This document shows positions 31,806-41,878 of a stretch of 64,000 bases of DNA, piece after piece (the first letter of the stretch is position 1; each line of letters begins with the position of its first letter). A program made the position numbers and the translations under genes. Source of the DNA: Antedon mediterranea (Eukaryota; Echinodermata; Crinoidea; Comatulida; Antedonidae); assembly GCF_964355755.1 (NCBI RefSeq), contig NC_092673.1, positions 13,023,001 to 13,087,000 on the forward strand, written 5' to 3'. Under the pieces are notes generated by a model that was not told the origin of the DNA, did no database searches, and saw only the letters and a program-made list of their open reading frames with translations.

Positions 31806-33289
31806 TTAATTACCAAGCAAATATGGTATGACAAGTATTGCTGCTGTGGCTTGTCGAGTAGAAGAAGATGTTCCAACAATTTCTGTATCAACTTGATCAA
31901 ATATACCGTAATCGTCACCACTGATTTTGTTGGATGCTTTTCCAAGTGTCAAAATATCAGTAGCTACATTCTCCAGAGAACATCAAAATTTTGTATGCAA
32001 ACAACTACCCATCAAACATTTAAATTCATTGTCTAGACTTTCAAATTGAAATAAACATGGGAACTCTTCTTTAATTTCTGAAACTGGAGGGTTCAAATTT
32101 ATAAACTGACGTCTTTGAGGATAGGTGATTTCCATTCTTCGCTCTATTAGCTTTTGATTTGGTACATTTTTCTTGTTTTCCTTCTTCATATCATCTTTAT
32201 GTTTTGTCAGTGTTAGTTCATCTTCCCCTTCTGGTATTTCAACTGCAAAGTTTACTTCTCCTCTATTAGCCTGAAAATTGAATTAAAGAAATAGTAATAA
32301 GTAAAAATATTAGCGATAACAATTAAAACAATATAATTTTGATAATTACATGGCAATCATAACAAAATGGAATCATTACCATAGCCAAAATAGCTGTGCT
32401 ATTTCATAGTCATAGTCATATATACTTTATTGTCCATTTAAAAAACAGAAATGTGATTTGAAAACTGGCAAAATACAAAAATATAAAATACAATTTACAA
32501 AAAAACACACAAAAAGTTAAGAGGCTAAAAATTGTTAAAATTAGATAAAAATTAATATCGGTTACATTTTACCTTTGTACTCTGGAGTTATATAAGTGTA
32601 TAGCATTAGGTACAAACGAGCACCTAAACCGTTTTTTATTTAAAGTTAATAATACAGATACTCGCTTTCTTCAACTGGGATTCTAGAGCATTCTGTTTTG
32701 GATTATTTCGTTTTAAAGGGCCTTCTGATTTTTTGTTTCTACGGACATTTTTCATTTTGTCACGTATCCGCTCCTGCCATCCATCTGTTCCACTCCCTAG
32801 ATTTTCTTTCAAATATGGATACTTTTGTATTAAAGCAATACAAACTTCTTTTCGTTGCTGCCTACTTGGAATGTATGTATATTTCAAAATTTCTTCTGAT
32901 AAATTGTCCAATATTTCTTTCCTTTGGCTCCAATTTAGAGGTTTTTTGTAGTACAGTGCATCTTGCAAATCTTTTTGAAAAACGATCTTCATTTATAGGA
33001 AATTTGGTTGGAAATCTTTCATTGAGATAGTAAGACAAGTTTCCAGTGCATGTTTCATCTGAACTTGACTGGCTGTCTTTTTCCATTGCGGAGTCATCAG
33101 AACTCTGGGAACGATGTCGGAGAAATTGTATTTCGTAAACTAGCGTCTAATGAAAAAAGATCACTAGAACATATCCTCTAGAAGTAATGTGGAATCAGAC
33201 TCACAGGAATCATTTAAGACGTGAATAAATGTAGGATGTGATGAGTTAGATTCAAAGAGAGGCAGGCATCTTAGAATGGTTCTGTCCAT
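31806..33289 (-). pseudogene. SAMD3-like gene, broken in places
   Basis: A short first block (33289-33165) starts MDRTILRCLPLFES. The next (33110-32636) carries LSYYLNERFPTKFPINEDRF and, after a frameshift near 32980, DLQDALYYKKPLNWSQRKEI, EEILKYTYIPSRQQRKEVCI and KYPYLKENLGSGTDGWQERI, the conserved region of SAMD3-like and related multi-copy proteins (YP...R..V...LV.KYP.LKD....W). After an intron with LINE sequence, the last block (32270-31806) has ERRMEITYPQRRQFINLNPP and FPCLFQFESLDNEF. A stop or frameshift near 31982 then separates TDILTLGKASNKIS and TAAILVIPYLLGN. Function of the family is unknown; many copies look transposon-associated. At least two disruptions, so likely a pseudogene. 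Confidence 0.65.
32400..32560 (-). repeat. LINE 3' tail in the SAMD3-like intron
   Basis: Minus-strand TTAAATGGACAATAAAGTAT followed by ATATGACTATGACTATGA is a typical LINE terminus with short tandem tail. It lies inside the inferred intron (32271-32635). Confidence 0.6.
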
Positions 33290-35435
33290 GCAAAGTTATT
33301 TGCACCCGCTATATATAGGTTAAATGTCAAAATAATGTGTTTCTTGACATTGAGCACCTTTAAGTCACTACCAAACACCCAGTAGTTACCAAGTTAATGC
33401 AGGGTCTATATTTTGACCATGTTGACCTTTTGGCCCCTGTACTGACCAAGCATCCCAATTTTTTTTCGGCCAACAGCAAAAAATCGATTTATGTTGATAT
33501 AAGGAAGCAAAAAAACATTGTTAATATAGTTTGCTAGAGGGTGCAAGTAAACCCCTTCTGGCTCCCCAACTATAATCAATATTTTGACAGTTCTTTTCAC
33601 ATTAAAAATGTATAAAACGTACTATTACATATCACAATAACAATAATGATAGCATGTACTTGAAGGGTAGGAAACATGTATTACTCCTACTGTTATTAAT
33701 TATCTATACTAGATGGTTCTCAAATACACAGTAATTTCAGCGTAACAAAACTGGCGATTTCAAATGTACTATTATATAATACATTGTCGTTTACAGAAAT
33801 GAATAAATAGACACAATGATTTATGTAGTCAACTAAAATTAGCACCCTGGGAATTACTTCCGAAGGAGAAACTTATCACAAAATGTTTGATTTGGGACTC
33901 ATTTAAAGAAACCCAATTTGTGTTTTGTATGTAACATTAGGTTTGAGGGATGGGAAAGTGGATAGGTACAAAGAGGAACAATTTTTAAATATATTCTTTA
34001 TCCACTCAGTAACAAAATATTTTGTTCATGTTTTATAGGCCTATTAATAATATACCTCTAAATACAGTAAAACATTTGCGATTTAATACTTTGTTAAAAC
34101 TATCACTGTCATAATCGATTATTATTACTGCAAGTTTATTCTCAATGGGCCCATATATTTACCTACCATATGCGTTAAACCAAGGGCTCATAAATTTACC
34201 TACTTGTGTTAAACCAAACTCTGGCAGATTGAGAGATTGGGATGTTCCATTCATCGCAAATCAATACATTTGCATAATCGTATATTAAATCTATCAAAAT
34301 AGTATTTTTTAAAGAAAATCGGCCTGTCTTCAACATTATGATGCTGTACTCTAGCTGTTCAACCGGTTTTCAGCTATTAAAAACAATTATCGTAGGAGGA
34401 GATAGGAAAATGCGAAGCCTCCTCGCATTTTTGTGGCGGGTATTTTTCAAGATGGACATCCATTAGACAGTGTATACCACGATCGGAAAACACCCCTATT
34501 TGGGGCAAATCGTTGAACCTAAATTCGTTTTAATCGTCAATAACTAATTATCTAACTTAATTTAATTAGTAAACAGGGTTACATCAGGTGGTTAAAATCA
34601 GTACCGAAAGTACGAACCAACTTTATATACCATCGAGTAAAAATTCTAGAAGTAAGGCGCGATTTACCGAATTTTGCCCTTACGTAAATTTATATATAGA
34701 TATAAATTATGGTTAATTCTGACATAGGTGAGCACAATGGAAAAACTTTGGTACTATTCTCCTCCTTATATATACCTACAGTACCTTAGATGTACCGCGA
34801 AACGTAGATTTGATAACATCAGTTTTCAGTACGCGGGTTGGAGTAATTTCCGGGTTCACGATAAGTTCACATGTTCACGTTGCTACTTCCTGGTTTCAAC
34901 TAAGTTGGCCGTTAGTGGCTATATAGCCATTTTAGTTTTTTGTTTATTTTCGGATCTTACCGCGAGTGTGAAGGTTCGGTAGTTAAAAAATAAAAATTAT
35001 ACTGCAAATCAATAAAGATCAAATTAAATATACGCCATAAAGCATGGGAATATATTGTGGGGAATAGTATTATCAAATTAAATAGGGAGATTTGATGATA
35101 AGACATTTTGTTTAAAATCGAGTGAAATCCCGATAGCCGAGTTTTATTGAGTAAGCTGGCAGGAATAACTGTAGGCTATCTGTGTCCCGTTAGGACCGGG
35201 ATGTCTGCCCATGTTGCAAGCCATCTAAAACGTCTTCTTTCCGCGGAAGTTAGTTTCAAAAGATGTTTAAATTAAATAATGTATTAATTATTAGGATGAC
35301 ATTTATTTGAATACAATTTACCATGCATTTGTTATTCTTTTTTTACCACTTTTTATATATCTATTAGAGGATTTTAATTGATTATAAATGTTACCATATT
35401 ATTAAAACTAAAAAATTTAACATATCCCTTGAATA
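33290..35435. other. AT-rich region without recognised genes
   Basis: Nothing coding was recognised. A 9-bp-stem hairpin (AAAATGCGA / TCGCATTTT) lies at 34407-34431. GTCCCGTTAGGACCGGGA near 35184-35201 is a small imperfect palindrome that could be a retroelement end just upstream of the DIRS fragment. Confidence 0.35.
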
Positions 35436-35439
35436 ATAT

Positions 35440-35850
35440 CGACAGCCCCTCGGGTTTTTACAAAACTGATGAAGCCAGTCGTGGCTCATTTACGAAAGAA
35501 AGCGATGAAGGTCGTAATTTATTTAGACGATCTGATCCTCATTACAAAATCCATAGAAGAATGTGTGCAACAAAGGGATTACATTGTTCAATTTTTCAAT
35601 CAGTTAGGACTGACAATAAATACGGAAAAGTCATCTGATCAACTCACAAACGACCGAAAAAATGAAAAATATTCAATCCACATGCAAAAACATAATAAAC
35701 CATCCAGTGATAAAAGCGGATGCACTTGCAAGCATCCTTGGGAAAATGACTGCCACTTCAGAAAATATACTTCCAGCTCCCCTATTCTACAGATCACTTC
35801 AATCCGAACTGATTCAATCCCACATATCAAGGTCAAATAAAAATTATTAA
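35440..35850 (+). pseudogene. DIRS-type reverse transcriptase fragment
   Basis: Reads PRVFTKLMKPVVAHLRKK, then MKVVIYLDDLILITKS with the catalytic YLDD box, and LGLTINTEKS. After a frameshift near 35660 comes LASILGKMTATSENILPAPL...FYRSLQ, the connection between RT and RNase H characteristic of DIRS-like tyrosine-recombinase retrotransposons. No recombinase or terminal repeats are linked on this strand. RNase H is not seen. Two frames are used, so the copy is inactive. Confidence 0.82.
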
Positions 35851-36251
35851 ACCCCAGTATTCAAGAGACCCATTGCTTACATCGATTCAACGGTGCGTCG
35901 AGAAAGACATACAAGACACTGCGGGTTTGAAATCATTTAACCGATTTTATCATATACCCACATCTAATACAGTAGTGGCTAGAGCATTGTGACTGATACC
36001 TACCTCCCAATAGAAGGCACAGTAAGTTTTCATCATTCAATCAAGAAGTGTAAACTAAAGACATTTGTACAACTTGCCAAATCACGTAAGATCCTGTTCC
36101 ATAGGCACTTGCAACGGCTGATGGTGTTCCAGTGAAGACAGACAAGGCAAAGCTCATGCATGCACTGTATTTTGTTGCGAAGATACAATTTTTAGCATTA
36201 TAAAATGAGGACAATGATCTTTAACACCCCCCAAAAAATATTCCCCACCCC
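35851..36251. other. Spacer after the DIRS fragment
   Basis: Possibly decayed DIRS downstream sequence (TATACCCACATC near 35955), but no motif is clear enough to call. Confidence 0.3.
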
Positions 36252-36605
36252 CTATCCTTCCTTACTTTTTTTGGTAATTAAAAGGCAACGCATTCTGAAA
36301 TTAATGGAATTTGTAACGGGCAATCTATCATCTCCAATAAAATAATCACATGCTTGTTCAAGGCGACTGTTAGATCTAGTTATGTGCATTACAAAACATT
36401 TGTCAGTATTTAGTAGCATTTTGTTCGTCACACACCAGTTGTTAATAGCATGAAGATCCGACTGCAAGATCATTTCATCATTATCATTATGGTTATCTTT
36501 ATCTTTGTTTTTGTTTCTGATGGCTCTGTATATGAGAGTATCATCAGCATATTGTTGTATCTGTGATTCAATGCAGGAGGGGAGATCGGATACAAAGAGG
36601 AGAAG
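36252..36605 (-). pseudogene. LINE reverse transcriptase fragment
   Basis: Reads LLLFVSDLPSCIESQIQQYA, with YADDTLIYRAI as the catalytic box, then LQSDLHAINNWCVTNKMLLN, KCFVMHITRSN and VTNSINF, as in CR1/RTE-like elements. An insertion of NKNKDKDNHNDND replaces the usual short linker after the catalytic box, which looks like expansion of an AT-rich microsatellite. It is joined in frame at the upstream side to a DIRS recombinase segment. Confidence 0.85.
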
Positions 36606-36840
36606 AACCGACGTAGGAGGACGCTCACGATGCATGCCTCGCAGGAGGTGCGTGATAACAGAGTTAGAGACCGTCGAACCGTCCGGAAACACCGGCAATA
36701 TAGCCGCGATGGCCAACTGGTAACCTGCAATCGTGCCGGGTTGCAACCCCGAATTGAACAGGAAAAATAGAAAGTCACAGATCTGACCCAGAGACGCAGC
36801 TTTTTTACCAACATTGAAACGATTAGCACTTTGAAAATGT
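36606..36840 (-). pseudogene. DIRS-type tyrosine recombinase N-terminal fragment
   Basis: Minus-strand frame GKKAASLGQICDFLFFLFNS, then GLQPGTIAGYQLAIAAIL, FPDGSTVSNS and ITHLLRGMHRERPP matches the N-terminal core-binding domain of DIRS/Ngaro recombinases (SP.TI.GYR.AI....... LL+G....RPP). It ends at PPTS (36609) exactly where LINE sequence starts. The catalytic Arg-His-Tyr domain is missing. Confidence 0.75.
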
Positions 36841-36904
36841 AATTACTACTAAATATTCCTAAAATATGTTGTTTTGTAGACAGAAATGTTTTCCATAATG
36901 TGCT

Positions 36905-37690
36905 GGTACCGTTGATGGTACCCACCTACCAATCTCGGGTCCATCAGGGAATAAGGAGGATTATCATTACAGGAAAGGGTGGTACAGCATCATACTTCAA
37001 GCTGTTGTTGACCACAAGTATAGGTACCATATAACAATTTACAGCTGTTGTAAAAAGTATCAATAATGTATTTAGCACTGTTTTTAAGGTCTCTTAATAA
37101 TTATTACAGATTTACTGATATATATGCGGGATGACCAGGTCACACACATGATGCTAGGGTCTTTGTCCACTCAGCACGTTTCTTAAAAATGTTTGAATAT
37201 TACTATACATACTATACATGAAATGCAATTTAGATACTGTAAATAATATGCCATTTCCCCTTTTTTTGTTATGTAGAAAAAGAAGCAGTTAAATGGAGTG
37301 GATGTGCCAGTCTGCTTGATTGGCGATCCTGCTTATCTGTTGCAGCCATGGCTGATCAACAACAATCATCTGACTGAAAGCCAACGTAATTTCAACCGGG
37401 GATTAAGTTCTGCCAGAGTTGTGCTTGAAAATGCTTTTGGAAGGCTTACAGGGCGATGGAGAAGACTGCTGAAGCACGACGACACCTCTATCATATTTTC
37501 CAGCAACACTGTTGCAGCCTGCTGTGTGTTACACAACTTTTGTGAAATTCACAAAGATGAATCGACCCACAGTGGGATGTGACAAGGGATGAGGAGATGG
37601 AACAAGGTTTGATTCAACCTGATGCTGACCCAATCAACGATAACAGACCTGAAAGAGCAGCTGATTTAAGAGATGCTAATTTAAATTAAA
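36905..37690 (+). pseudogene. HARBI1-like transposase with three exons
   Basis: Exon 1 (about 36905-37023) reads DGTHLPISGPSGNKEDYHYR and KGWYSIILQAVVDHKYR, and ends GTATAG|GTACC; a base seems lost just upstream (near 36900). Exon 2 (37110-about 37191) joins in phase, R|FTDIYAG, then a TGA where the family has Trp, then PGHTHDARVFVHSARFLK. Exon 3 (37277-about 37690) gives VPVCLIGDPAYLLQPWL, NRGLSSARVVLENAFGRL, the catalytic Glu region, and AACCVLHNFCEIH. All three DDE blocks are visible. One nonsense codon and one frameshift make it inactive. The multi-exon structure contrasts with the single-frame Harbinger copy at 10.7 kb. Confidence 0.85.
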
Positions 37691-37939
37691 TTCACTGTAC
37701 AAAGTTAAAATACCAATAAGCTTTGTTTTTTTTTAAAATTTTGTTTGTATTATATACATAAAATGGTATCGCCAACACCTTAACCAAAGAAATGCAAGAA
37801 TAACTTCAAACATTCATTTTGTCAACAGTTTATTTTTATCTTTCACCCACCCGAGTGATGTTGATCTAATGTAATTTTAATTGTTTTTTTATCATCCGCA
37901 AATAATCTACACTTCTACTTACTGTTATTTGATGAAGGA
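37691..37939. other. Spacer
   Basis: AT-rich, no recognised element. Confidence 0.35.
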
Positions 37940-39345
37940 CAGACAGTTGCGATACACAACTTCTTTCAGGGGACATTGACACAAATCCTGGACCAGACAG
38001 GCCTAGGTCTGTTCCAGTTATTCTGGTTGTGGTGCAAGCACTTCTAAAACATGCTACTGATAATTGCTTGTTTATCAAAAACCAACATGGGTTTTTACCT
38101 AATAAATCATGTGCCACGCAACTTGCAACTATTATCCATGACTGGTCCTCTATTTTAGATAAAAGATCTCCATCCCATATTGATGCCATTTTTTTAGATA
38201 TCTCGAAGGCCTTTGACCGGATGCCTCATGACATTCTCCTCAATAAGCTTTCCCAGCAATTTAACATTACTGGTGATATATGGTACTGGTTAAAGTCTTT
38301 TTTAATTAAAAGATACCAAAAGGTTCAATTTAAAGGGTCTTCATCTAACTGGGTGGAGGTAACCAGTGGGGTACCTCAAGGCAGTGTACTCGGTCCCATT
38401 CTTTTTAACTTTTTTATTAACGATATTATTTGTTCACTTAAATGTAAAACTGCTATTTTTGCTGATGATACTCTTATTTATAATGCAATTAACTCTCCTC
38501 AGGATTCTCTAAACCTTCAAGTTGATCTGGACCGACTTGGTCTGTGGAGCCAAGCAAATCGCATGCCTTTCAATGTTATGAAGACGAATGTCCTGCATGT
38601 CACACGTTCGCGTAACAGACAGTTCTCTAAATACCTTTTGTTTGGCTCTCATATTAGTCCGGTGACAAAGCTAAACGTATGTTGGGCTTTGTTTGGAGTG
38701 TGGCTGGACATGCTTCGACCAGTGCATTTTTGTCTTTGTACAAAAGTCTTGTTTTGCCTGGTCTGGAGTATGCGCAACCTGCTTGGTTTCCATGGACGAA
38801 GTCTTTGTCAGATCAGCTTGAGGGGGTCCATAGGAGAGCAACTCGTCTTGCTCTCAAACAGCATCGTGGACAGATGTGCTTTGAGGAGAGGTTAAATTTG
38901 CTTTCAGTTTCATCTTTGTCTGTTAGAAGAGATAAATTTCTTATTATATTTTGTTTTAAGGTTCTGGTGGGGTTTCTGGACTGCAGCACAGTTCATAACT
39001 GTATTTTAATAAATACTCGTCACAATGATCGCTTGTGCTTCAGACATCAAGCATCAAGGACACAGGCTTTTTTTCCATTCTATAGCAATCAGGTTACCCC
39101 GTGTCTGGGACCAGCTTCCCAGAAAGCCCATCAGCCTTCATTAGAAAAGTTCATATTCATTTTGTTTCGCTGTAACTGTATTTTGTCTTTACGTCTTTTA
39201 TGTATAAACTGACTTTGGGGTTGGGTCAACCGGCTCAGCTACAGTGATTAAGTTCACTTAGGTTGACCCTGGTCTCCCCAATTTCAGTTTTTTTGTTTTG
39301 TATATACTTAAATAGACCAAATAAATAATGAAATGAAATGAAACA
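37940..39345 (+). mobile_element. CR1/L2-like LINE with a 2A-like NPGP motif, internally deleted
   Basis: A frame open from about 37935 starts SCDTQLLSGDIDTNPGP. The D-I-D-T-N-P-G-P core resembles the 2A ribosome-skipping consensus D-x-E-x-N-P-G-P. It runs directly into the RT: VVVQALLKHATDN (38029), KNQHGFLPNKSCATQL, FLDISKAFDRMPHDILL, GVPQGSVLGPILFNFFINDI, TAIFADDTLIY (catalytic), and WSQANRMPFNVMKTNVLHVT. After a frameshift near 38690 the C-terminal region follows: LVLPGLEYAQPAWFPWTK, VHRRATRLA. The endonuclease and early RT are missing, so a deletion joined the N-terminus to the middle of RT. The 3' end is AAATAAATAATGAAATGAAA at 39319-39345. Confidence 0.88.
37963..37998 (+). other. 2A-like oligopeptide coding segment
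   Basis: LLSGDIDTNPGP in frame with the downstream reverse transcriptase. The Glu of the consensus is replaced by Asp, which may weaken skipping. 2A-like sequences are known at the N-terminus of sea-urchin non-LTR retrotransposons. Confidence 0.65.
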
Positions 39346-39900
39346 AGAGGAACGCAAACCACTAGGGTACTATTGCTGGCCACCAGTCGCGTTATTAGCC
39401 GTAATTAACTCCATTACTTAGTTATTATTTAAACTTATTAGTTCAAATTTTAAATGTTTAATGTTATTGTTTTTAATTCAATAATTCAATATATGATGTA
39501 TGATGTTTGGTTTCTTGTTAGTATAAGTAGTTAATTTACTATCACATTCAATCTGTAAAAAAAGAGAATAAATTATTGTGTTTATGATTGTTATTTACGA
39601 TCCAAGAAAACCTGTGCGAATCACCGAGCCATGACGAATGACGGAAGGTCATCACGGAGTCATTTGCGTGACCAAGGCAAACGTAGCACTTGATAATTGG
39701 TTTATCGAAAGTAAATTTTTTTTTAAATCATCAAAATTACTTACTTTTACTTTATTTGCCGATGACTCCAGTATATTATATAACCACAACAATTTAAATA
39801 TACTGTATTGGATAGTTGGTGATTGGTTCAACGCAAATCAAATGGCAATAAATATATCTAAAACTAATTAAATAATTTTCAGACTAGGGCAAAAAAGATA
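39346..39900 (+). pseudogene. Second LINE relic with FADD box
   Basis: LTFTLFADDSSILYNHNNLN followed by DWFNANQMAINISKTN (39745-39871) is an RT catalytic box and the following helix. Frame continues after a stop with IIFRLGQKRYDKTLK. Upstream (39350-39640) is UTR-like AT-rich sequence starting at ACAAGAGGAACGCAAACCAC; part of this may be another LINE 3' end. No other RT motifs are visible. Confidence 0.65.
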
Positions 39901-40480
39901 TGATAAAACCCTCAAACAAGTAAAGAACACATGAAGGCCGCCAGGCCAACCAACGTTTGGCTGATGCTGTTGCTGCATCTCCCAGCAGCATTTAGGCTTT
40001 GATCCTGAGGACTGCAAAACCAATGACAGACCTCTGCTGGACCAGCATGCAGAATAGTGGGGTTAGTTAGGATATTTTTTTCTCTCTGCGCTACGCGAAA
40101 TTGATCAATGTCTTATGAGTCGGCATGGACAACCTGGACCATGTCAAAACAAAAAGAATCCTCACGCAACTAGATTTAAAGATCACCTGATGAACCTTCT
40201 TCCTGAATGGAATGTGTTTTCTAAAATGAATAAAGGAAGAGGACATATATATCTAACAAATGAATTACAAGAAGAGGATGCTCTGATTTTGATGCATGCT
40301 GCTGCTAATGCAAAAGCTCTGTCTTTAGAATTAGAAACCCTTTGATGGTTCATTTATATCTGACTCTCTTTACAACACCAGTCAGTAAGGAGTTTCTTTA
40401 ACATAGTACTGTGCCCAACATAACATCACTTAAGGAAAAAGAAGAAGCCAATGATAGAACAAAAATGGATGACAGACAGG
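39901..40480 (+). CDS. Unrecognised 76-codon open frame and flanks
   Basis: The frame at 40115-40345 starts MSRHGQPGPCQNKKNPHATR and continues FKDHLMNLLPEWNVFSKMN, with a later DALILMHAAANAKALSLELE. The composition is protein-like and charged. It faintly recalls a segment before the conserved region of EADT/GCDTVS-type proteins, but I cannot confirm that. It ends in a stop before the minisatellite. Confidence 0.3.
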
Positions 40481-41100
40481 AGATTGCCTGTAACATTTCA
40501 CAGCTACTAATATACAATGCTTGTAAAGGTTGCCTAGAAACAAGATTGCCTGTAACATTTCACAGCTACTAATATACAATGCTTGTAAAGGTAGCCTAGA
40601 AACAAGATTGCCTGTAACATTTCACAGCTACTAATATACAATGCTTGTAAAGGTAGCCTAGAAACAAGATTGCCTGTAACATTTCACAGCTACTAATATA
40701 CAATGCTTGTAAAGGTAGCCTAGAAACAAGATTGCCTGTAACATTTCACAGCTACTAATATACAATGCTTGTAAAGGTAGCCTAGAAACAAGATTGCCTG
40801 TAACATTTCACAGCTACTAATATACAATGCTTGTAAAGGTAGCCTAGAAACAAGATTGCCTGTAACATTTCACAGCTACTAATATACAATGCTTGTAAAG
40901 GTAGCATAGAAACAAGATTGCCTGTAACATTTCACAGCTACTAATATACAATGCCTGTAAAGGTAGCCTAGAAACAAGATTGCCTGTAACATTTCACAGC
41001 TACTAATATACAATGCTTGTAAAGGTAGCCTAGAAACAAGATTGCCTGTAACATTTCACAGCTACTAATATACAATGCTTGTAAAGGTAGCCTAGAAACA
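40481..41100. repeat. 62-bp minisatellite, 10 copies
   Basis: Exactly 620 bp of a 62-bp unit starting AGATTGCCTGTAACATTTCA and containing GCTTGTAAAGGTAGCCTAGA. Copies differ at only a few positions (for example GGTTGCC in copy 1, GGTAGCATAG near 40900, GCCTGTAAAGG near 40955). There are no spacers, so this is not a CRISPR. Uniformity suggests recent expansion. Confidence 0.97.
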
Positions 41101-41878
41101 ACATCCCATTCCTCATCAAAGGTAATACTTTTTTTACGCCATCGGCTGTTATAGAAAAATACTATAATGCTAAAATATCATTTGGTCAAAAATTAGCCTC
41201 TAAATCAGTAAACTTTCTAATGTCTGCTGAAAATATATCGAGCATGATCGGTCCAATTAAGGTTATGTAATGGACAATGGCAACAGCATAAATTTATTTT
41301 TTATCATTTTAAATCAATATTTCTCTCAAATGACATGATAACTTTTGTGGAACTTTTGGCTCAAGCATTCCTATATTATAGTTTAACAATAGACAAAAGT
41401 TCTTTTATTATGCTTAATAAAGAACGGGAAAAAATCTTTTCAGCTTCACCGTAAGGCCTACATTGGAATATGTCACCAATAATGAGAAACACAATTCCCT
41501 TTGTGAAAATATACTAACCTACTATTCAAAAGAAATTTATAATACTTAACCAATAAAATGATCGCCGTGGTTAGGATTCCGGCACTGGAAGTCAACTGCC
41601 TATTGTAACAAATTCCGACAGACACTAACAGTGAGACAATCGGGCCCTCGCCATCTAAACCTGAAAAAAACATTTCTCTAGGAAATGGTGGGTAAAGACG
41701 ATAGTGAATAAAAGACAAATTTTTAATTAAAAAAAAAACTAATATTTCAGTAACTGTATTTATGTAATGAAACCGGCTGCAGGGTTATTATCTTTACGCA
41801 TGCCTTTTTCCGATCAGTGTGCGGTGTGCGTTCCTCCAACGTTTTACACTTGTTCTGTCATCTAATTCATTACACAAA
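41101..41878. other. Spacer upstream of the CLWC gene
   Basis: AT-rich. Position 41770-41870 could hold a promoter or 5' UTR of the next gene, but no motif stands out. Confidence 0.35.

Noticed and set aside
40481-41100. Repeats resembling a CRISPR array
   Set aside because: Units are contiguous 62-bp tandem copies without variable spacers, in a eukaryotic context with introns and retroelements.
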